DNA of 64,000 nt from Coriobacteriaceae bacterium (GCA_902364975.1 CABJFQ010000005.1:11092-75091), one strand, 5' to 3'. Shown: positions 8,369-18,700, counted from the stretch's first letter. Numbers and translations: made by a program. The notes: a model not told the origin generated them from the letters alone.

Positions 8369-8414
8369 GTTCCACATCCCCCTTTCGAATAGGTTTCCAG
8401 TTAATGTATGAAAC

Positions 8415-8504
8415 AGGGACGTTACACTGTCCCTAGATACCAAGCAAGCAGGGAAGGCCAAAACCTCCCCTGCTTGGGATCAAAACCGCTCTATGTAAGG
8501 CGGT
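8415..8504 (-). promoter_or_regulatory. Intercistronic hairpins between livJ and livH
   Basis: In the 139-base gap between the binding-protein gene and livH there are three stem-loops: CAAGCAGGGAAGG (8445-8457) with CCTCCCCTGCTTG (8464-8476), AGGGAC (8415-8420) with GTCCCT (8429-8434), and ACCGC (8485-8489) with GCGGT (8500-8504). None has a T-run on the transcribed strand. The likely role, inferred from other ABC operons, is protection of the binding-protein mRNA or partial attenuation, so that the binding protein outnumbers the permease. Confidence 0.6.
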
Positions 8505-8507
8505 CTA

Positions 8508-9695
8508 TTAGGCCTGTACGTACTTGCCATCGGTGATAACGTACGCCGTGGGGTCCTTCTGGACCTGACCCTTATCGTTCCAGGTGAGCTTGCCGGTCAG
8601 ACCGTCAACGGTAATCTTGAGCATAGCCTTGGGCAGCTTCTCGGCGACCTCGGTCGGATCGGCGTCGACACCAAGACCGGCCTCCTTGAGGGCCTCAGCC
8701 ACCGCGTGCACGCCATCGTAGGCGTCGGCGGCAAACTGGTCGGGGGTATCGCCGTACTTATCCTTGTAAGCGTTGACGAAGTCGGCATTCTTCTCGTCGT
8801 CGGCGGAGAACGGGGTCATAAGCAGCAGGCCCTCGGCAAGAGAAGTGTCGAAGCCCTCAACGCCCAGGATGCCGTCCATGCCGTCGCAGCCCATCATCTT
8901 GACGTCGTAGCCCATGTCCTTGGCGTTCTTGAGCAGGACGGACGCCGGCGTGTAGTAGATCGGCGCGAAGATCATGGTGGCGCCGGCCTGCTTGGCCTTG
9001 GTCAGCTGGTTGGTAAAGCTCGTGGCAGAGTCGTCCTTAAAGGTCTCCTCGTCAACAATCTCGAGCTTAGACTCAGCGGCCTGGGCCTTAAAGGAATCTG
9101 CGATACCCGAAGAATAGGCGTCGCCGGAGTTATAGAACAGTACGAACTTCTCGTCCGCATACTTCTGCGCCAGGAACTTGGCAGCGTTGACGCCCTGGTT
9201 GGGGTCGGTAAAGCAAACCTGGAAGACGCAATCCTTGCCGTCGGTGACGTCCTCGGAGGACGCGGACGGGGTGATCATGAACGTCTTGGGGTCGTTACCG
9301 CACTCGGCGGCAACGGCAACCGACGCACCCGTGGTGGTCGGGCCGACGAGGGCCTGCATGCCCCAGTCGAGCAGGGTGTTAAAGGCGTTGACGGCCTTCT
9401 CGCCGTCGGCCTGGTCATCCTCGGCCTTGCTGGCAAGCGGCAGCTCCTTGGTCGAGAAATCCTTGCAGCCAAGCTCGACACCCTGGGTAACGGACTTGCC
9501 GTAGGACGCGTTGGCGCCGGTCAGCGGTCCGATGGTGCCGATCTTAAACGAAGCGTCGCCCGAAGCGGAACCGCTGTCGCCGCCGTTGGAGGAGCAGCCA
9601 GCTAGAATGGACATCGCCCCCAGACCTGCTGCGCTCGCGATAACGCTCCTGCGATTCATAACAGGGTTCAATGACTTACCGGTGAGGCTCGACAT
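8508..9695 (-). CDS. livJ: Branched-chain amino-acid binding lipoprotein (LivJ type)
   Basis: A 395-residue type I periplasmic-binding-fold protein (LivJ/LivK, Peripla_BP_6). The signal peptide carries paired arginines (NRRSV) and the lipobox LAGC with the lipidated cysteine at residue 34, followed by a Ser/Gly-rich linker. The mature part begins FKIGTIGPLTGANASYG, the classic LivJ opening. The start ATG has GAGGAG 6 bases upstream. It captures the amino acid outside the membrane and delivers it to LivHM. It is closely similar along its whole length to the next gene upstream, so the two are tandem paralogues. Confidence 0.93.
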   Translation of the reverse strand: MSSLTGKSLNPVMNRRSVIASAAGLGAMSILAGCSSNGGDSGSASGDASFKIGTIGPLTGANASYGKSVTQGVELGCKDFSTKELPLASKAEDDQADGEKAVNAFNTLLDWGMQALVGPTTTGASVAVAAECGNDPKTFMITPSASSEDVTDGKDCVFQVCFTDPNQGVNAAKFLAQKYADEKFVLFYNSGDAYSSGIADSFKAQAAESKLEIVDEETFKDDSATSFTNQLTKAKQAGATMIFAPIYYTPASVLLKNAKDMGYDVKMMGCDGMDGILGVEGFDTSLAEGLLLMTPFSADDEKNADFVNAYKDKYGDTPDQFAADAYDGVHAVAEALKEAGLGVDADPTEVAEKLPKAMLKITVDGLTGKLTWNDKGQVQKDPTAYVITDGKYVQA

Positions 9696-9966
9696 GCGGC
9701 TCTCCTCTCAAATCTCGTCGGGTTTCGGTTACCCAACAGGCCATCCTTCGCCGTGTTCGGCGTTCGCAAAATAGTAGACGCTTTAGTTGAGAAAAGTGGC
9801 GATTATTTCAACTATTCTTTTGTTTTGTCCGTTTATCCATAATTATGCGTATTTCTATTTGTTTATGCAGTTTAGCCACTTTATTGTGTGAAAGTAATGT
9901 TTCCATTCTGTTACAAGCTTCCCTGCCCTGATTAAAACGGCCTCACCGGTAGCGCTTTATACGCAC

Positions 9967-11133
9967 TTAGGCGGCGATGTACTTGCCGTCCTGGATCACA
10001 TAGGCTGTAGCGGGCTTCTCGACTTGGCCCTCGTCGTTCCACGTGAGCTCGCCCGTCAGGCCCTCGATCTTGATCTTGCGCATGGCCTTGGCAAGATCGC
10101 CGGCAATGTCGGCGCCGTCGGCCGTAATATCGATGTCTGCCTTATCGATAGCCTCGACAATCGCATGGACGCAGTCATAGGCATCGGCGGCAAACTGGTT
10201 GGGCGTCTCGTCGTAGGCGTCCTTATATGCCTTGACAAAGTCGGCGTTCTTCTCATCGTCGGCAGAGAACGGGGTCATGAGCAGCACGCCCTCGGCAAGG
10301 GAGGTGTCGAAGCCCTCAACGGAGAGCAGGCCGTCCATGCCGTCGGTACCCATGAGGGTCATGTCGTATCCCATGTCCTTGGCGTTCTTGAGCAAAACGG
10401 ACGCCGGCGTGTAGTAGATCGGCGCAAAGATGAGCGTGGCGCCGGCCTCCTTGGCCTTGGTGAGCTGGTTGGTAAAGCTCGTGGAGGAGTCGTCCTTAAA
10501 GGTCTCGGTATCGACGATATCAAGTTTGGACTCCTTGGCCTGCTCGGCAAAGGCATCGGCAACACCCGAGCTGTACGTATCGCCGGAGTTGTAGAACAGG
10601 GCGATCTTGGCGTCTGCATACTTCTCGGCCAAAAACTTGGCAGCACTCGCGCCCATGGTGGGGTCGGTAAAGCAAACCTGGAAAATCGTGGTCTTGTCCT
10701 TGGTGACGTCGAGGGACGAAGCAGAGGGCGTGACCATGAGCATATCGTCGGCGATCTCGCCCGAGACAGCGACGGCGGCACCAGTCGTGACGGGGCCGAC
10801 GAGAGCCTGCATGCCCCAGTCGCACAGGGTATTGAAGGCGTTGATAGCCTTCTCGCCGTCGGCGACGTCATCCTCGGACTTAAGCGAGAGTTTGAAGTCC
10901 TTGGTCGAGAAATCCTTGGCGGCAAGCTTGGCACCCTTCTCGGCCGAAACGCCATAGGTTGCCGCGGCGCCGGTCAGAGGGCCGATGACACCGATCTTGA
11001 AGGTCTTGCCGTCATCGGCGGTGCCGCCGTCCGAGCCACCCGACGAGCAACCAGCGAGTGCGGCGGTGCTGCCGAGCGCCGCAGCGCCGGCGAGAAAGTT
11101 CCTACGGCTGAGCGTGCTGTTGATGTTGAACAT
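9967..11133 (-). CDS. Second branched-chain amino-acid binding lipoprotein
   Basis: A 388-residue paralogue of the neighbouring LivJ. Its signal peptide reads SRRNFLAGAA, a near-perfect twin-arginine motif, followed by the lipobox LAGC (Cys29). The mature protein starts FKIGVIGPLTGAAATYG. Strings such as GATLIFAPIYYTPASVLLKN are shared almost unchanged with the other copy, so the duplication is fairly recent or under strong constraint. The start ATG follows GGGGG. A 271-base gap separates it from livJ, enough for a separate promoter. The two proteins may differ in ligand preference; that is not readable from the sequence. Confidence 0.92.
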   Translation of the reverse strand: MFNINSTLSRRNFLAGAAALGSTAALAGCSSGGSDGGTADDGKTFKIGVIGPLTGAAATYGVSAEKGAKLAAKDFSTKDFKLSLKSEDDVADGEKAINAFNTLCDWGMQALVGPVTTGAAVAVSGEIADDMLMVTPSASSLDVTKDKTTIFQVCFTDPTMGASAAKFLAEKYADAKIALFYNSGDTYSSGVADAFAEQAKESKLDIVDTETFKDDSSTSFTNQLTKAKEAGATLIFAPIYYTPASVLLKNAKDMGYDMTLMGTDGMDGLLSVEGFDTSLAEGVLLMTPFSADDEKNADFVKAYKDAYDETPNQFAADAYDCVHAIVEAIDKADIDITADGADIAGDLAKAMRKIKIEGLTGELTWNDEGQVEKPATAYVIQDGKYIAA

Positions 11134-11384
11134 GGTGTCCCCCTTTTTCGCTGGCCGCGGTGCGGCCGTCTTGCGGTACAGGGCAAACCTTATGGCGCAA
11201 ACGTTGACAGTTTGTTACGGAAGTCCGTTTGTAGCGAGCGTGTTTCCAATGTTTCCGCAGCGTTTCGGGGGTGCCGTTTTGTGCGGCTCCTGTTGCCTGG
11301 CGAGCACGCGCCCCCGGTTCACGCTAGAATGCACTCAACCTTTAAGCGGTTTATCCATCCATAAGATGCACGAAGGAGTTATCT

Positions 11385-12728
11385 ATGAGCGAACCCCTGC
11401 GCACCGTGAACGTCGGTCTGATCGGTCTGGGAACCGTCGGCGGCGGCGTGGCCCGTCTGATCAAGAGCCACCACGATGAGTACCTGGCAGCCTACGGCAT
11501 CGACCTTAAGCTGACCCGCGCCTGCGCGCTTGCTTGGGAGCAGGCCGAGGCGGCAGGCATTGAGCGCGAGGCCTTTACGAGCGACTGGCACGATGTCGTC
11601 ACCGACCCCGCCGTCGACATCGTCGTCGAGCTGATTGGTGGCGAGCATCCCGCAACCGAGATCTTCACCACTGCCTTCGAGAACGGCAAGCATGTCGTCT
11701 CCGCCAACAAGGCCCTGCTGGGCCGCCATGTCGAGACGCTTGCCGAGAAGGCGCGTGCGTGCGGCGTGCAGATTAAGTGCGAGGCCAGCTGCGGTGGCGG
11801 CATCCCCATTGTCAGCACACTCGAGCACGACCTGGTGGGTAACAAGATCCTGACCATCGCCGGCATCCTCAACGGCACCACCAACTACATCCTGTCGCGC
11901 ATGGACGCCGAGGGCGCCGATTACGCTGACGTGCTCGCCGACGCACAGGCTAAGGGCTATGCCGAGGCCGACCCGTCCGCCGACGTCGACGGCTTCGATG
12001 CCGCCAGCAAGACGGCCATCCTCGCCTCCATCGGCTTTGGCACCCGCGTTACCACCGATGATGTGTACCAGCAGGGTATCCGCACCATCGGCGCCGAGGA
12101 CATCGCCCAGGCCCGCGAGCTCGGCTACACCATCAAACTGCTCGGCATCGCCCGCAACACCGACGCTGGCGTCGACGTTCGCGTGCATCCCACGCTGATC
12201 CCCGCAGACCATATGCTCGCCAAGGTCAACGGCGCCATGAACGCCGTCTACGTGGTAGGCGACGCCGTGGGCGAGACCATGTTCTACGGCGCGGGCGCAG
12301 GCTCCTTCCCCACCGCGAGCGCCGTCGTGGGCGATATCCTGTCGCTCTCCGAGCAGATCAGCCGCGGCGTGGCTCCGCTGCCCGAGATTGAGCCCTATGG
12401 CCACAACCTCACCTTTAAGCCCATGGACGAGCTCCAGACCAAGTACTATGTGCGCCTGAAGGTCGCCGACCGCGTGGGCGCCCTGTCCGAGACGGTCGAC
12501 ATCTTTGCCAAGCACAACATCTCGATCTCGCTCATCAACCAGGTCGAGGACGGCAAGTCGGGCGTCAGCGATGCCTGCTCGGTTATCTTCCTGACGCACC
12601 GCGCGCTCGAGAAGGACGTTCAGGCTGCCGCCGCCGAGCTTGCCAGCGTCGACTGCGTGGCCGAGGTCGCCAACGTCCTGCGCATCGAGGACGTCGAGGC
12701 CTGGATCGAAGGCGTTATGGCCAACTAA
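11385..12728 (+). CDS. hom: Homoserine dehydrogenase
   Basis: A 447-residue monofunctional homoserine dehydrogenase that reduces aspartate semialdehyde to homoserine in threonine, methionine and isoleucine synthesis. The N-terminal Rossmann motif is GLIGLGTVGGGV, the catalytic region shows the GGxxPI-type segment CGGGIPIVSTLEHDL with the NGTTNYIL motif, and residues about 365-445 form an ACT regulatory domain (VADRVGALSETVDIF). The ACT domain implies feedback control, usually by threonine. The start follows AAGGAG. It is a single-gene unit ended by a strong terminator; TAGAAT at 11325 is a candidate -10 box without a good -35. Confidence 0.95.
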   Translation: MSEPLRTVNVGLIGLGTVGGGVARLIKSHHDEYLAAYGIDLKLTRACALAWEQAEAAGIEREAFTSDWHDVVTDPAVDIVVELIGGEHPATEIFTTAFENGKHVVSANKALLGRHVETLAEKARACGVQIKCEASCGGGIPIVSTLEHDLVGNKILTIAGILNGTTNYILSRMDAEGADYADVLADAQAKGYAEADPSADVDGFDAASKTAILASIGFGTRVTTDDVYQQGIRTIGAEDIAQARELGYTIKLLGIARNTDAGVDVRVHPTLIPADHMLAKVNGAMNAVYVVGDAVGETMFYGAGAGSFPTASAVVGDILSLSEQISRGVAPLPEIEPYGHNLTFKPMDELQTKYYVRLKVADRVGALSETVDIFAKHNISISLINQVEDGKSGVSDACSVIFLTHRALEKDVQAAAAELASVDCVAEVANVLRIEDVEAWIEGVMAN

Positions 12729-12759
12729 CTCAACGCTCGCCTAGCAATACACGCTTTGA

Positions 12760-12795
12760 GGGCTCCCGTCCGATGTGGGACGGGAGCCCTTTTGT
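12760..12795 (+). terminator. Intrinsic terminator of hom
   Basis: A perfect 12-bp stem, GGGCTCCCGTCC (12760-12771) with GGACGGGAGCCC (12778-12789), a 6-base loop and a TTTTG tail. Confidence 0.95.
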
Positions 12796-12942
12796 CTCCT
12801 GCCCTAAGCACAACGGCAGAGCACATTTGCGCGAGCCGCTCATCGGTAACGCGGGCTACCGTTCACCGATATGCAAACACGGCCGATTCCGGTTACGGCT
12901 ACGCTGTGTTGCGAATGTCCGCCCGCGATGAGAGGAAGCACC

Positions 12943-13692
12943 ATGTTGCTCGAGGGCAAGAAAGCAATCATCACCGGAGGCACACGCGGTATCGGCTATG
13001 CCATCGCCTGCCGTTTTATCGAGGAAGGCGCTGCCGTCACCGTCTTTGGCTCGCGCCAAGAGACTGCCGACACGGCCGTTGAGAAGCTGACAGCCGCCTA
13101 TCCCGACGCCAAGGTCTGGGGTCGCTCCTGCGATCTCACCTCGCTCGAGGCCGTGACTGAGGCCTTTACGCAGACTGCAGCCGACATGGGCGGCTTGGAC
13201 ACGGTCGTCAACAATGCCGGTATCTCCCAGCGTTCACCCCTCTTGGACTACACGGCCGAGGAGTTCGCAAAGGTCATGGACCTTAACGTCGTCGCCGTCT
13301 TTAATGGCCACCAGGCTGCCGCCAAGATCATGACCGAGGCCGGCCACGGCGGCACCATCACTACCACAAGCTCGATGGTCGCCAAGTACGGCCAGCCCTC
13401 CGGCGTCGGTTACCCCACGTCCAAGTTTGCCGTCAACGGTATGGTCCAGTCGCTCTCGCGCGAGCTCGCTCCCATGGGCATCCGCGTCAACGCCGTCGCC
13501 CCCGGCGTGACTAAGACCGACATGGTCGCCAACCTGCCCGAAGAGGTCATCAAGCCCATCATCGCCACCATTCCGCTGGGTCGCATGGGCGAGCCCGAGG
13601 ATGTCGCCAACGCCTTTGTTTTCCTGGCGAGCGACATGTCCTCCTATGTCACGGGCGCCGTGCTCCCCGTCGACGGAGCCGCCCGCTCCTAA
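12943..13692 (+). CDS. Short-chain dehydrogenase/reductase (FabG-like)
   Basis: A 249-residue classical SDR. The cofactor motif is TGGTRGIG (residues 11-18), the structural NNAG lies at 90-93, and the catalytic triad is Ser143/144, Tyr157 and Lys161 in YPTSK. The end VTGAVLPVDGA is typical of the FabG/HSDH cluster. An Arg at position 38 region (FGSRQE) suggests NADP(H) preference. The start at 12943 is chosen because the SDR fold begins there and a GAGGAAG box precedes it. The substrate is open: 3-oxoacyl-ACP, sugar alcohol or hydroxysteroid dehydrogenases all share these motifs. No fatty-acid genes are adjacent, so a catabolic or bile-acid role is possible but unsupported. Confidence 0.85.
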   Translation: MLLEGKKAIITGGTRGIGYAIACRFIEEGAAVTVFGSRQETADTAVEKLTAAYPDAKVWGRSCDLTSLEAVTEAFTQTAADMGGLDTVVNNAGISQRSPLLDYTAEEFAKVMDLNVVAVFNGHQAAAKIMTEAGHGGTITTTSSMVAKYGQPSGVGYPTSKFAVNGMVQSLSRELAPMGIRVNAVAPGVTKTDMVANLPEEVIKPIIATIPLGRMGEPEDVANAFVFLASDMSSYVTGAVLPVDGAARS

Positions 13693-13734
13693 GGAGCCAC
13701 AAGCTTTGGCTTCAAGCTTCAACATAGCTCAACC

Positions 13735-13780
13735 AAAAAGGCGCGCCGTCTGAATCAACTGCAGACAGCGCGCCTTCTCC
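13735..13780 (+). terminator. Intrinsic terminator after SDR gene
   Basis: Stem AAGGCGCGCcGTCTG (13738-13752) with CAGACaGCGCGCCTT (13762-13776), one mismatch, a 9-base loop and a short T-containing tail. An A-run on the left makes it usable from both directions. Confidence 0.85.
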
Positions 13781-13791
13781 TGTTATGAAAG

Positions 13792-13961
13792 GGAAACTAT
13801 GTCCCAGTATTTCGGATCAGAACGGGGCACGGTTTCCCCCAGGACCTCCTTGCGGAAACTGCATCCCACTCTGAGCGCCCATTCCGGGACACAGCTTCCC
13901 AACGGCCCCCGTTTCGGAAACCACATCCCGTTCCGAGCCTTCAAAGCGGGACGCGGCTTCC
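13792..13961. repeat. Three tandem 62-bp hairpin repeats
   Basis: Three units start at 13792, 13854 and 13916, exactly 62 bases apart. Each opens with GGAAAC and then a TCCC, and each closes 46-47 bases later with a partly complementary GGGACACAGCTTCC-like arm (13824-13838, 13886-13899, 13948-13961). Arms of each unit pair with one another, with G-T and single mismatches, so every unit is an imperfect hairpin. The block lies between the SDR terminator and the convergent antiporter stop. No reading frame runs through it with a recognisable product. Confidence 0.85.
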
Positions 13962-13976
13962 CCGAGAAAGTATCGA

Positions 13977-15539
13977 CTACTTACCGTCGTCGTCTTCGGC
14001 TTCTTCGCGCGCATAGAGCTCCAGCATGCGACGGCGGTATTCGCGCACAGCGAGCTTGGCGCGCTCCAGGCGGCGGCGCTCACGCGGAGTCAGCTCGGAC
14101 GGGTCGACCTCGTCTCCATAGGTCTTATCGGCAAGCAGGTGCGCCGCGTCCACGATGCGGGCATCGATGTGGCCGCTCGCTGCCTCGGCGGAAAGACGCT
14201 CGGCAATCGTATCGAGCGTAGGCAGGCCCTCGAATACGCGACCATGGCCATGCGAGGTCAGCAGCTCGTGCTCGCGCGCGAGCAAGCTCGCTAGGTCGTG
14301 GTGGGCGCGCAAGATGTCGAGCGCATCGGATGGATGCTCGGCAACCTCTGCCACGGCGGCGACCGGCGCAGCATCCACCACGCGGTAGAAGAGCTGCGCG
14401 AGCAGCGGCATCAAGAACACCGTGATGGCGCCGGCGGCAACCATAACCGACGCGATGTCTTGCGACAGCGCACCCGCGTTGACGGCAACGCTCGTCACGG
14501 CAACGATGATCGGCAGCGCCGTGGTGCAGTACAGGGCAACGGTAATGCGACCGTACGCCGACACATCGCGCGTCGCAGGACAAATGCTCATAGAGATAAG
14601 AATGGGCACCGCGCGAATGATCAACAACGCCACGATAAAGCCCGCGAGCAAGCCCGGGCGCGACGCCACGGCCGTCAGGTCGATCTTTGCGCCCGACACG
14701 GTAAAGAACACCGGAATCAAAAAGCCGTAGGCCAGGCCGTCAAGCTTGGTCTCGAGCGTATGGTTGCCCTCGGGGATGATATAGCGCAAGACAAAGCCGG
14801 CGGCAAAAGAACCCAACACGATGTCGAGATCAAAGACGGCCGAGAACGCCACGAGTGTGACCAGGATGAGCACCGTCAGGCGCACGAAGGTCTGTGACGT
14901 GGTATCGGCGCGTTCCTCGACAAACGCAAAGAAGCGGCTGCCGACGCGCTTGGAGCGGCTTGGGACCACGGCCAGCAACACGCAAACCACCGCAAACAAG
15001 CCAAGGATTACAAGCGTTTGAATGCCAGTGCGGGCAGACAGCAGCACCGACATAGCAAGCACGGGCCCAAGTTCGCCCCAGGTGCCATACGCGAGAATCG
15101 AGTCGCCCACGCGTGTGCCGGCGAGCGAACGCTCACGCATGATGGGCACGAGCGTGCCGAGCGCCGTCGAAGTGAGGGCAAGCGTCACGGCGATACCGTC
15201 GAAATGGCTGACCGAGAACCACGGGGTAAAGCGCACGGCGAGCCAGGCGATACCAAGCGTGACGACCCACGTCGCCAAACCGTAGCGTCCCTCGACGCCC
15301 GTGATGCTCTTGGGGTCGATCTCAAAGCCGGCAAGCAGGAACAAAAAGGCCAGACCGAGCTCGGACACGAGCGAGACCTCGGCATCTACATGGATGACGC
15401 CGAGCATATGGGGTCCCAGCACCGCGCCGAGCACGAGCAAAAAGACCGTCTCGGGAACGGGTTTTCCAGGAATCGCCGAGGCGATAAAAGGACTCGCAAA
15501 GGCCACGAGTGCGATGATGGCGAGCGAAACGAATGCCAT
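13977..15539 (-). CDS. Cation:proton antiporter (CPA2 / Na+/H+ exchanger family)
   Basis: A 520-residue protein with about 12 membrane segments over residues 1-385, followed by a hydrophilic, charged C-terminal tail of about 130 residues rich in Arg and Glu. The membrane part matches the Na_H_exchanger family: FLFLLAGFEIDPKSI, then ALTSTALGTLVPIM, and a long helix LGSFAAGFVLRYI. It probably exchanges Na+ or K+ for protons. The tail lacks an obvious RCK/TrkA-N nucleotide-binding motif. The ATG follows a weak AAAGG box. It is transcribed toward the SDR gene, with the hairpin repeat block at its 3' side. Confidence 0.88.
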   Translation of the reverse strand: MAFVSLAIIALVAFASPFIASAIPGKPVPETVFLLVLGAVLGPHMLGVIHVDAEVSLVSELGLAFLFLLAGFEIDPKSITGVEGRYGLATWVVTLGIAWLAVRFTPWFSVSHFDGIAVTLALTSTALGTLVPIMRERSLAGTRVGDSILAYGTWGELGPVLAMSVLLSARTGIQTLVILGLFAVVCVLLAVVPSRSKRVGSRFFAFVEERADTTSQTFVRLTVLILVTLVAFSAVFDLDIVLGSFAAGFVLRYIIPEGNHTLETKLDGLAYGFLIPVFFTVSGAKIDLTAVASRPGLLAGFIVALLIIRAVPILISMSICPATRDVSAYGRITVALYCTTALPIIVAVTSVAVNAGALSQDIASVMVAAGAITVFLMPLLAQLFYRVVDAAPVAAVAEVAEHPSDALDILRAHHDLASLLAREHELLTSHGHGRVFEGLPTLDTIAERLSAEAASGHIDARIVDAAHLLADKTYGDEVDPSELTPRERRRLERAKLAVREYRRRMLELYAREEAEDDDGK

Positions 15540-15723
15540 GTGATGCCTTTCTCTTGTTTGCGCTTCACTGTAGCACCCTCGCCGTCCTCAACGCGCCGCG
15601 AGCTGTCGTATCATAGTGAGGTTTACAAACATGTGGCTCAAGGCGACCGCAGGGCAGACCCCGCAAACCGACCGCTGCCGCATACCGTACCGTACGCCCA
15701 ACCGATCAGGAAGGCAGGAACCA

Positions 15724-18700
15724 ATGGTCTCTCGTATCTACGTGGAGAAGAAACCCGGGTTCGACGTCGAGGCCCAGCAGCTCAAGGGCGAGCTGACCGA
15801 GATTCTCGGCATCAAGGGCATCGAGGCCCTGAGGATCATCAACCGCTACGACGTCGAGGGCATCGACGAGGAGCTTTTCCGCTCCTGCGTGCCGACCGTC
15901 TTTAGCGAGCCCCAGGTCGATGTGACCTACGACGAGCTCCCCGCAAGCGACGGCGCCGTCTTTGCCGTCGAATTCCTGCCTGGCCAGTTTGACCAGCGCG
16001 CCGACTCCGCCAGCGAGTGCGTGCAGCTCATCAGCCAGGGCGAGCGCCCCGCCGTGCGCTCCGCCAAGGTCTATATGATCTCGGGCGCTCTGGACGAAGC
16101 CGCCGTCGAGGCCATCAAGCACTACGTGGTGAACCCCGTCGAGGCGCGCATCGCCTCGCTCGACCTGCCCAAGACACTGTACATGGAGACCCCCGAGCCT
16201 GCGCCCGTCGAGGTGCTCGACGGCTTCCGCGAGCTCGACGAGGCCGGCCTTGCCGCCTTTATCTCCGAGCGCGGTCTTGCCATGGACGAGGCGGACATCG
16301 CCTTCTGCCAGCAGTACTTCCGCGATGAGGATCGCGACCCCACCATCACCGAGATCCGCGTGATCGACACCTACTGGTCCGATCACTGCCGCCACACCAC
16401 CTTCGGCACCGTCCTGGACGACGTGACGATCGACGACGCCGTGGTGCAGCAGGCCTTCGACCGCTACATGGAAATGCGCCACGAGCTCGGTCGCGACGCC
16501 AAGCCCGTCTGCCTCATGGACATGGGCACCATCGGCGCCAAGTACCTTAAGAAGACCGGCGTCATGACCGATGTCGACGAGTCCGAGGAGATCAACGCCT
16601 GCACCGTCAAGGTGAAGGTCGATGTCGATGGCGAGGACCAGGACTGGCTGTTCCTCTTTAAGAACGAGACCCACAACCACCCGACCGAGATCGAGCCCTT
16701 CGGCGGTGCCGCCACCTGCGTGGGCGGCGCCATCCGCGACCCGCTCTCGGGCCGCAGCTACGTGTACCAGGCCATGCGTGTCACCGGCGCCGGCGACCCC
16801 ACCGTCCCCGTGTCCGAGACGCTCGAGGGCAAGCTGCCGCAGCGCAAGCTCGTAACCACCGCTGCCGCCGGCTACTCCAGCTACGGCAACCAGATCGGCC
16901 TTGCCACCGGCCAGGTCAACGAGCTCTATCACCCCGGCTACGTGGCCAAGCGCATGGAGGTCGGTGCCGTCGTGGGCGCTACCCCGGCAAACCACGTACG
17001 CCGCGAGTGCCCCGCCCCCACCGACAAGATCATCCTTTTGGGTGGCCGCACCGGCCGTGACGGCATCGGCGGTGCCACCGGCTCATCCAAAACCCAGAAC
17101 ACCGAGTCCATCGAGACCTCGGGCGCCGAGGTCCAGAAGGGCAACGCCCCGGTCGAGCGCAAGCTGCAGCGTCTGTTCCGCCGCGGCGACGCCTGCCGCC
17201 TGATCAAGCGCTGCAACGACTTTGGCGCCGGCGGCGTCTCGGTCGCCGTGGGTGAGCTTGCCGACGGCCTGTATGTCGACCTGGACACCGTGACCAAGAA
17301 GTACGACGGCCTGGACGGCACCGAGCTCGCTATCTCCGAGTCCCAGGAGCGCATGGCCTGCGCCGTCGCCGACGGTGACGTCGAGGAGTTCATGGGCTAC
17401 GCCGCCGAGGAGAACCTCGAGGCGACCGTTATCGCCGAGGTCACCGCCGAGCCGCGCATGCGCATGGCCTGGAACGGCGTCGCCATCGTCGACCTGTCCC
17501 GCGAGTTCCTCAACTCCAACGGCGCGCCCAAGCACCAGGTCGCCCACGTGTGCGCCCGTAGCGTGTGGCAGCCCAGCTGGGCCGGCACCACGCTCGCCGA
17601 GCGCATGACCTCGCTCGTCACCGATCTTAACGTCGCCTCTAACAAGGGCCTTTCCGAGCGCTTCGACTCCACCATCGGTGCCGCAACCGTGCTCATGCCC
17701 TTTGGCGGCAAGACGCAGCTCACCCCGAGCTCGGCCATGGTCGCCAAGTTCCCCGTGGACGGCGAGACCACCACGGCAAGCGCCATGGCATGGGGCTTCA
17801 ACCCCTACTTGATGGAAGCCGACCAGTTTGCCGGCGCCTACCTGTCCGTGGTCGAGTCCATCGCCAAGCTCGTTGCCGCCGGCTTTGAGCACAAGCGCGC
17901 CTACCTCTCCTTCCAGGAGTACTTCGAGCGTCTGCGCACCGAGGCCGAGCGCTGGGGCAAGCCCACGGCAGCCGTCCTGGGCGCCCTCATGGCTCAGGTC
18001 GACCTGGGTGCCGGCGCCATCGGCGGCAAGGACTCCATGAGTGGTTCGTTTGAGGACGAGGCCGGTGAGCTCAACGTTCCGCCGACCCTGATCAGCTTCG
18101 CTGTTGCCGTTGGTAAGGCCGCCCGTGCCGTCTCGCCCGAGTTCAAGGGTCTGACGCATCGCGTCGTGCGCATCGCCCCCGCCACCTATGGTGAGGACTA
18201 CCGCCCCGACGCTCAGCAGCTGCTCGCCGCGTTTGACGCCGTCGAGGCGCTCACCGCCAACGGCAACGCTCTGGCCGTCTCCACGCCCGGCTACGGCTGT
18301 GGCGCCGAGAGCCTCTTTAAGATGTGCGTCGGCAACCAGATCGGCATCGAGCTAGCCGAGGACGTGGACGTGGAGAGCCTCTTCACCCCGCTCTACGGCA
18401 GCTTTATCGTCGAGCTCGCCGATGACGCCGAGCTGCCCGAGGTCGCCGACGGCGTTGTCGTCGAGCCCCTGGGTACCACCGTCGAGGGCTATGTCATCGA
18501 CACCGGCTCCGAGGTCATCGAGCTCGCCGAGCTCCAGGAGGCCTGGGAGAGCGGCATCGAGGGCGTCTTCGCCTACCGCAGCGCCGGCGAGACCCCCGAG
18601 GTCGAGACCATCGACTTCCGCGCCAAGGACATCCACGTGTACGGCGGCGCCAAGATCGCCCGCCCGCGCGTGATCATCCCCGTGTTCCCCGGCAACAACT

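Noticed and set aside
6116-8392. A 758-codon open frame on the plus strand
   Set aside because: It is antisense to livG, livM and livH, has no family similarity and a His/Gln/Asp-heavy composition typical of the reverse frame of GC-rich genes.
10024-11364. A 446-codon plus-strand open frame
   Set aside because: Antisense to the second binding lipoprotein; the minus-strand product has a Tat signal and LivJ motifs.
12943-13692. Assignment of the SDR as a bile-acid 7-beta-hydroxysteroid dehydrogenase
   Set aside because: Its sequence differs from the known Collinsella 7-beta enzyme as I recall it; only the SDR class is supported.
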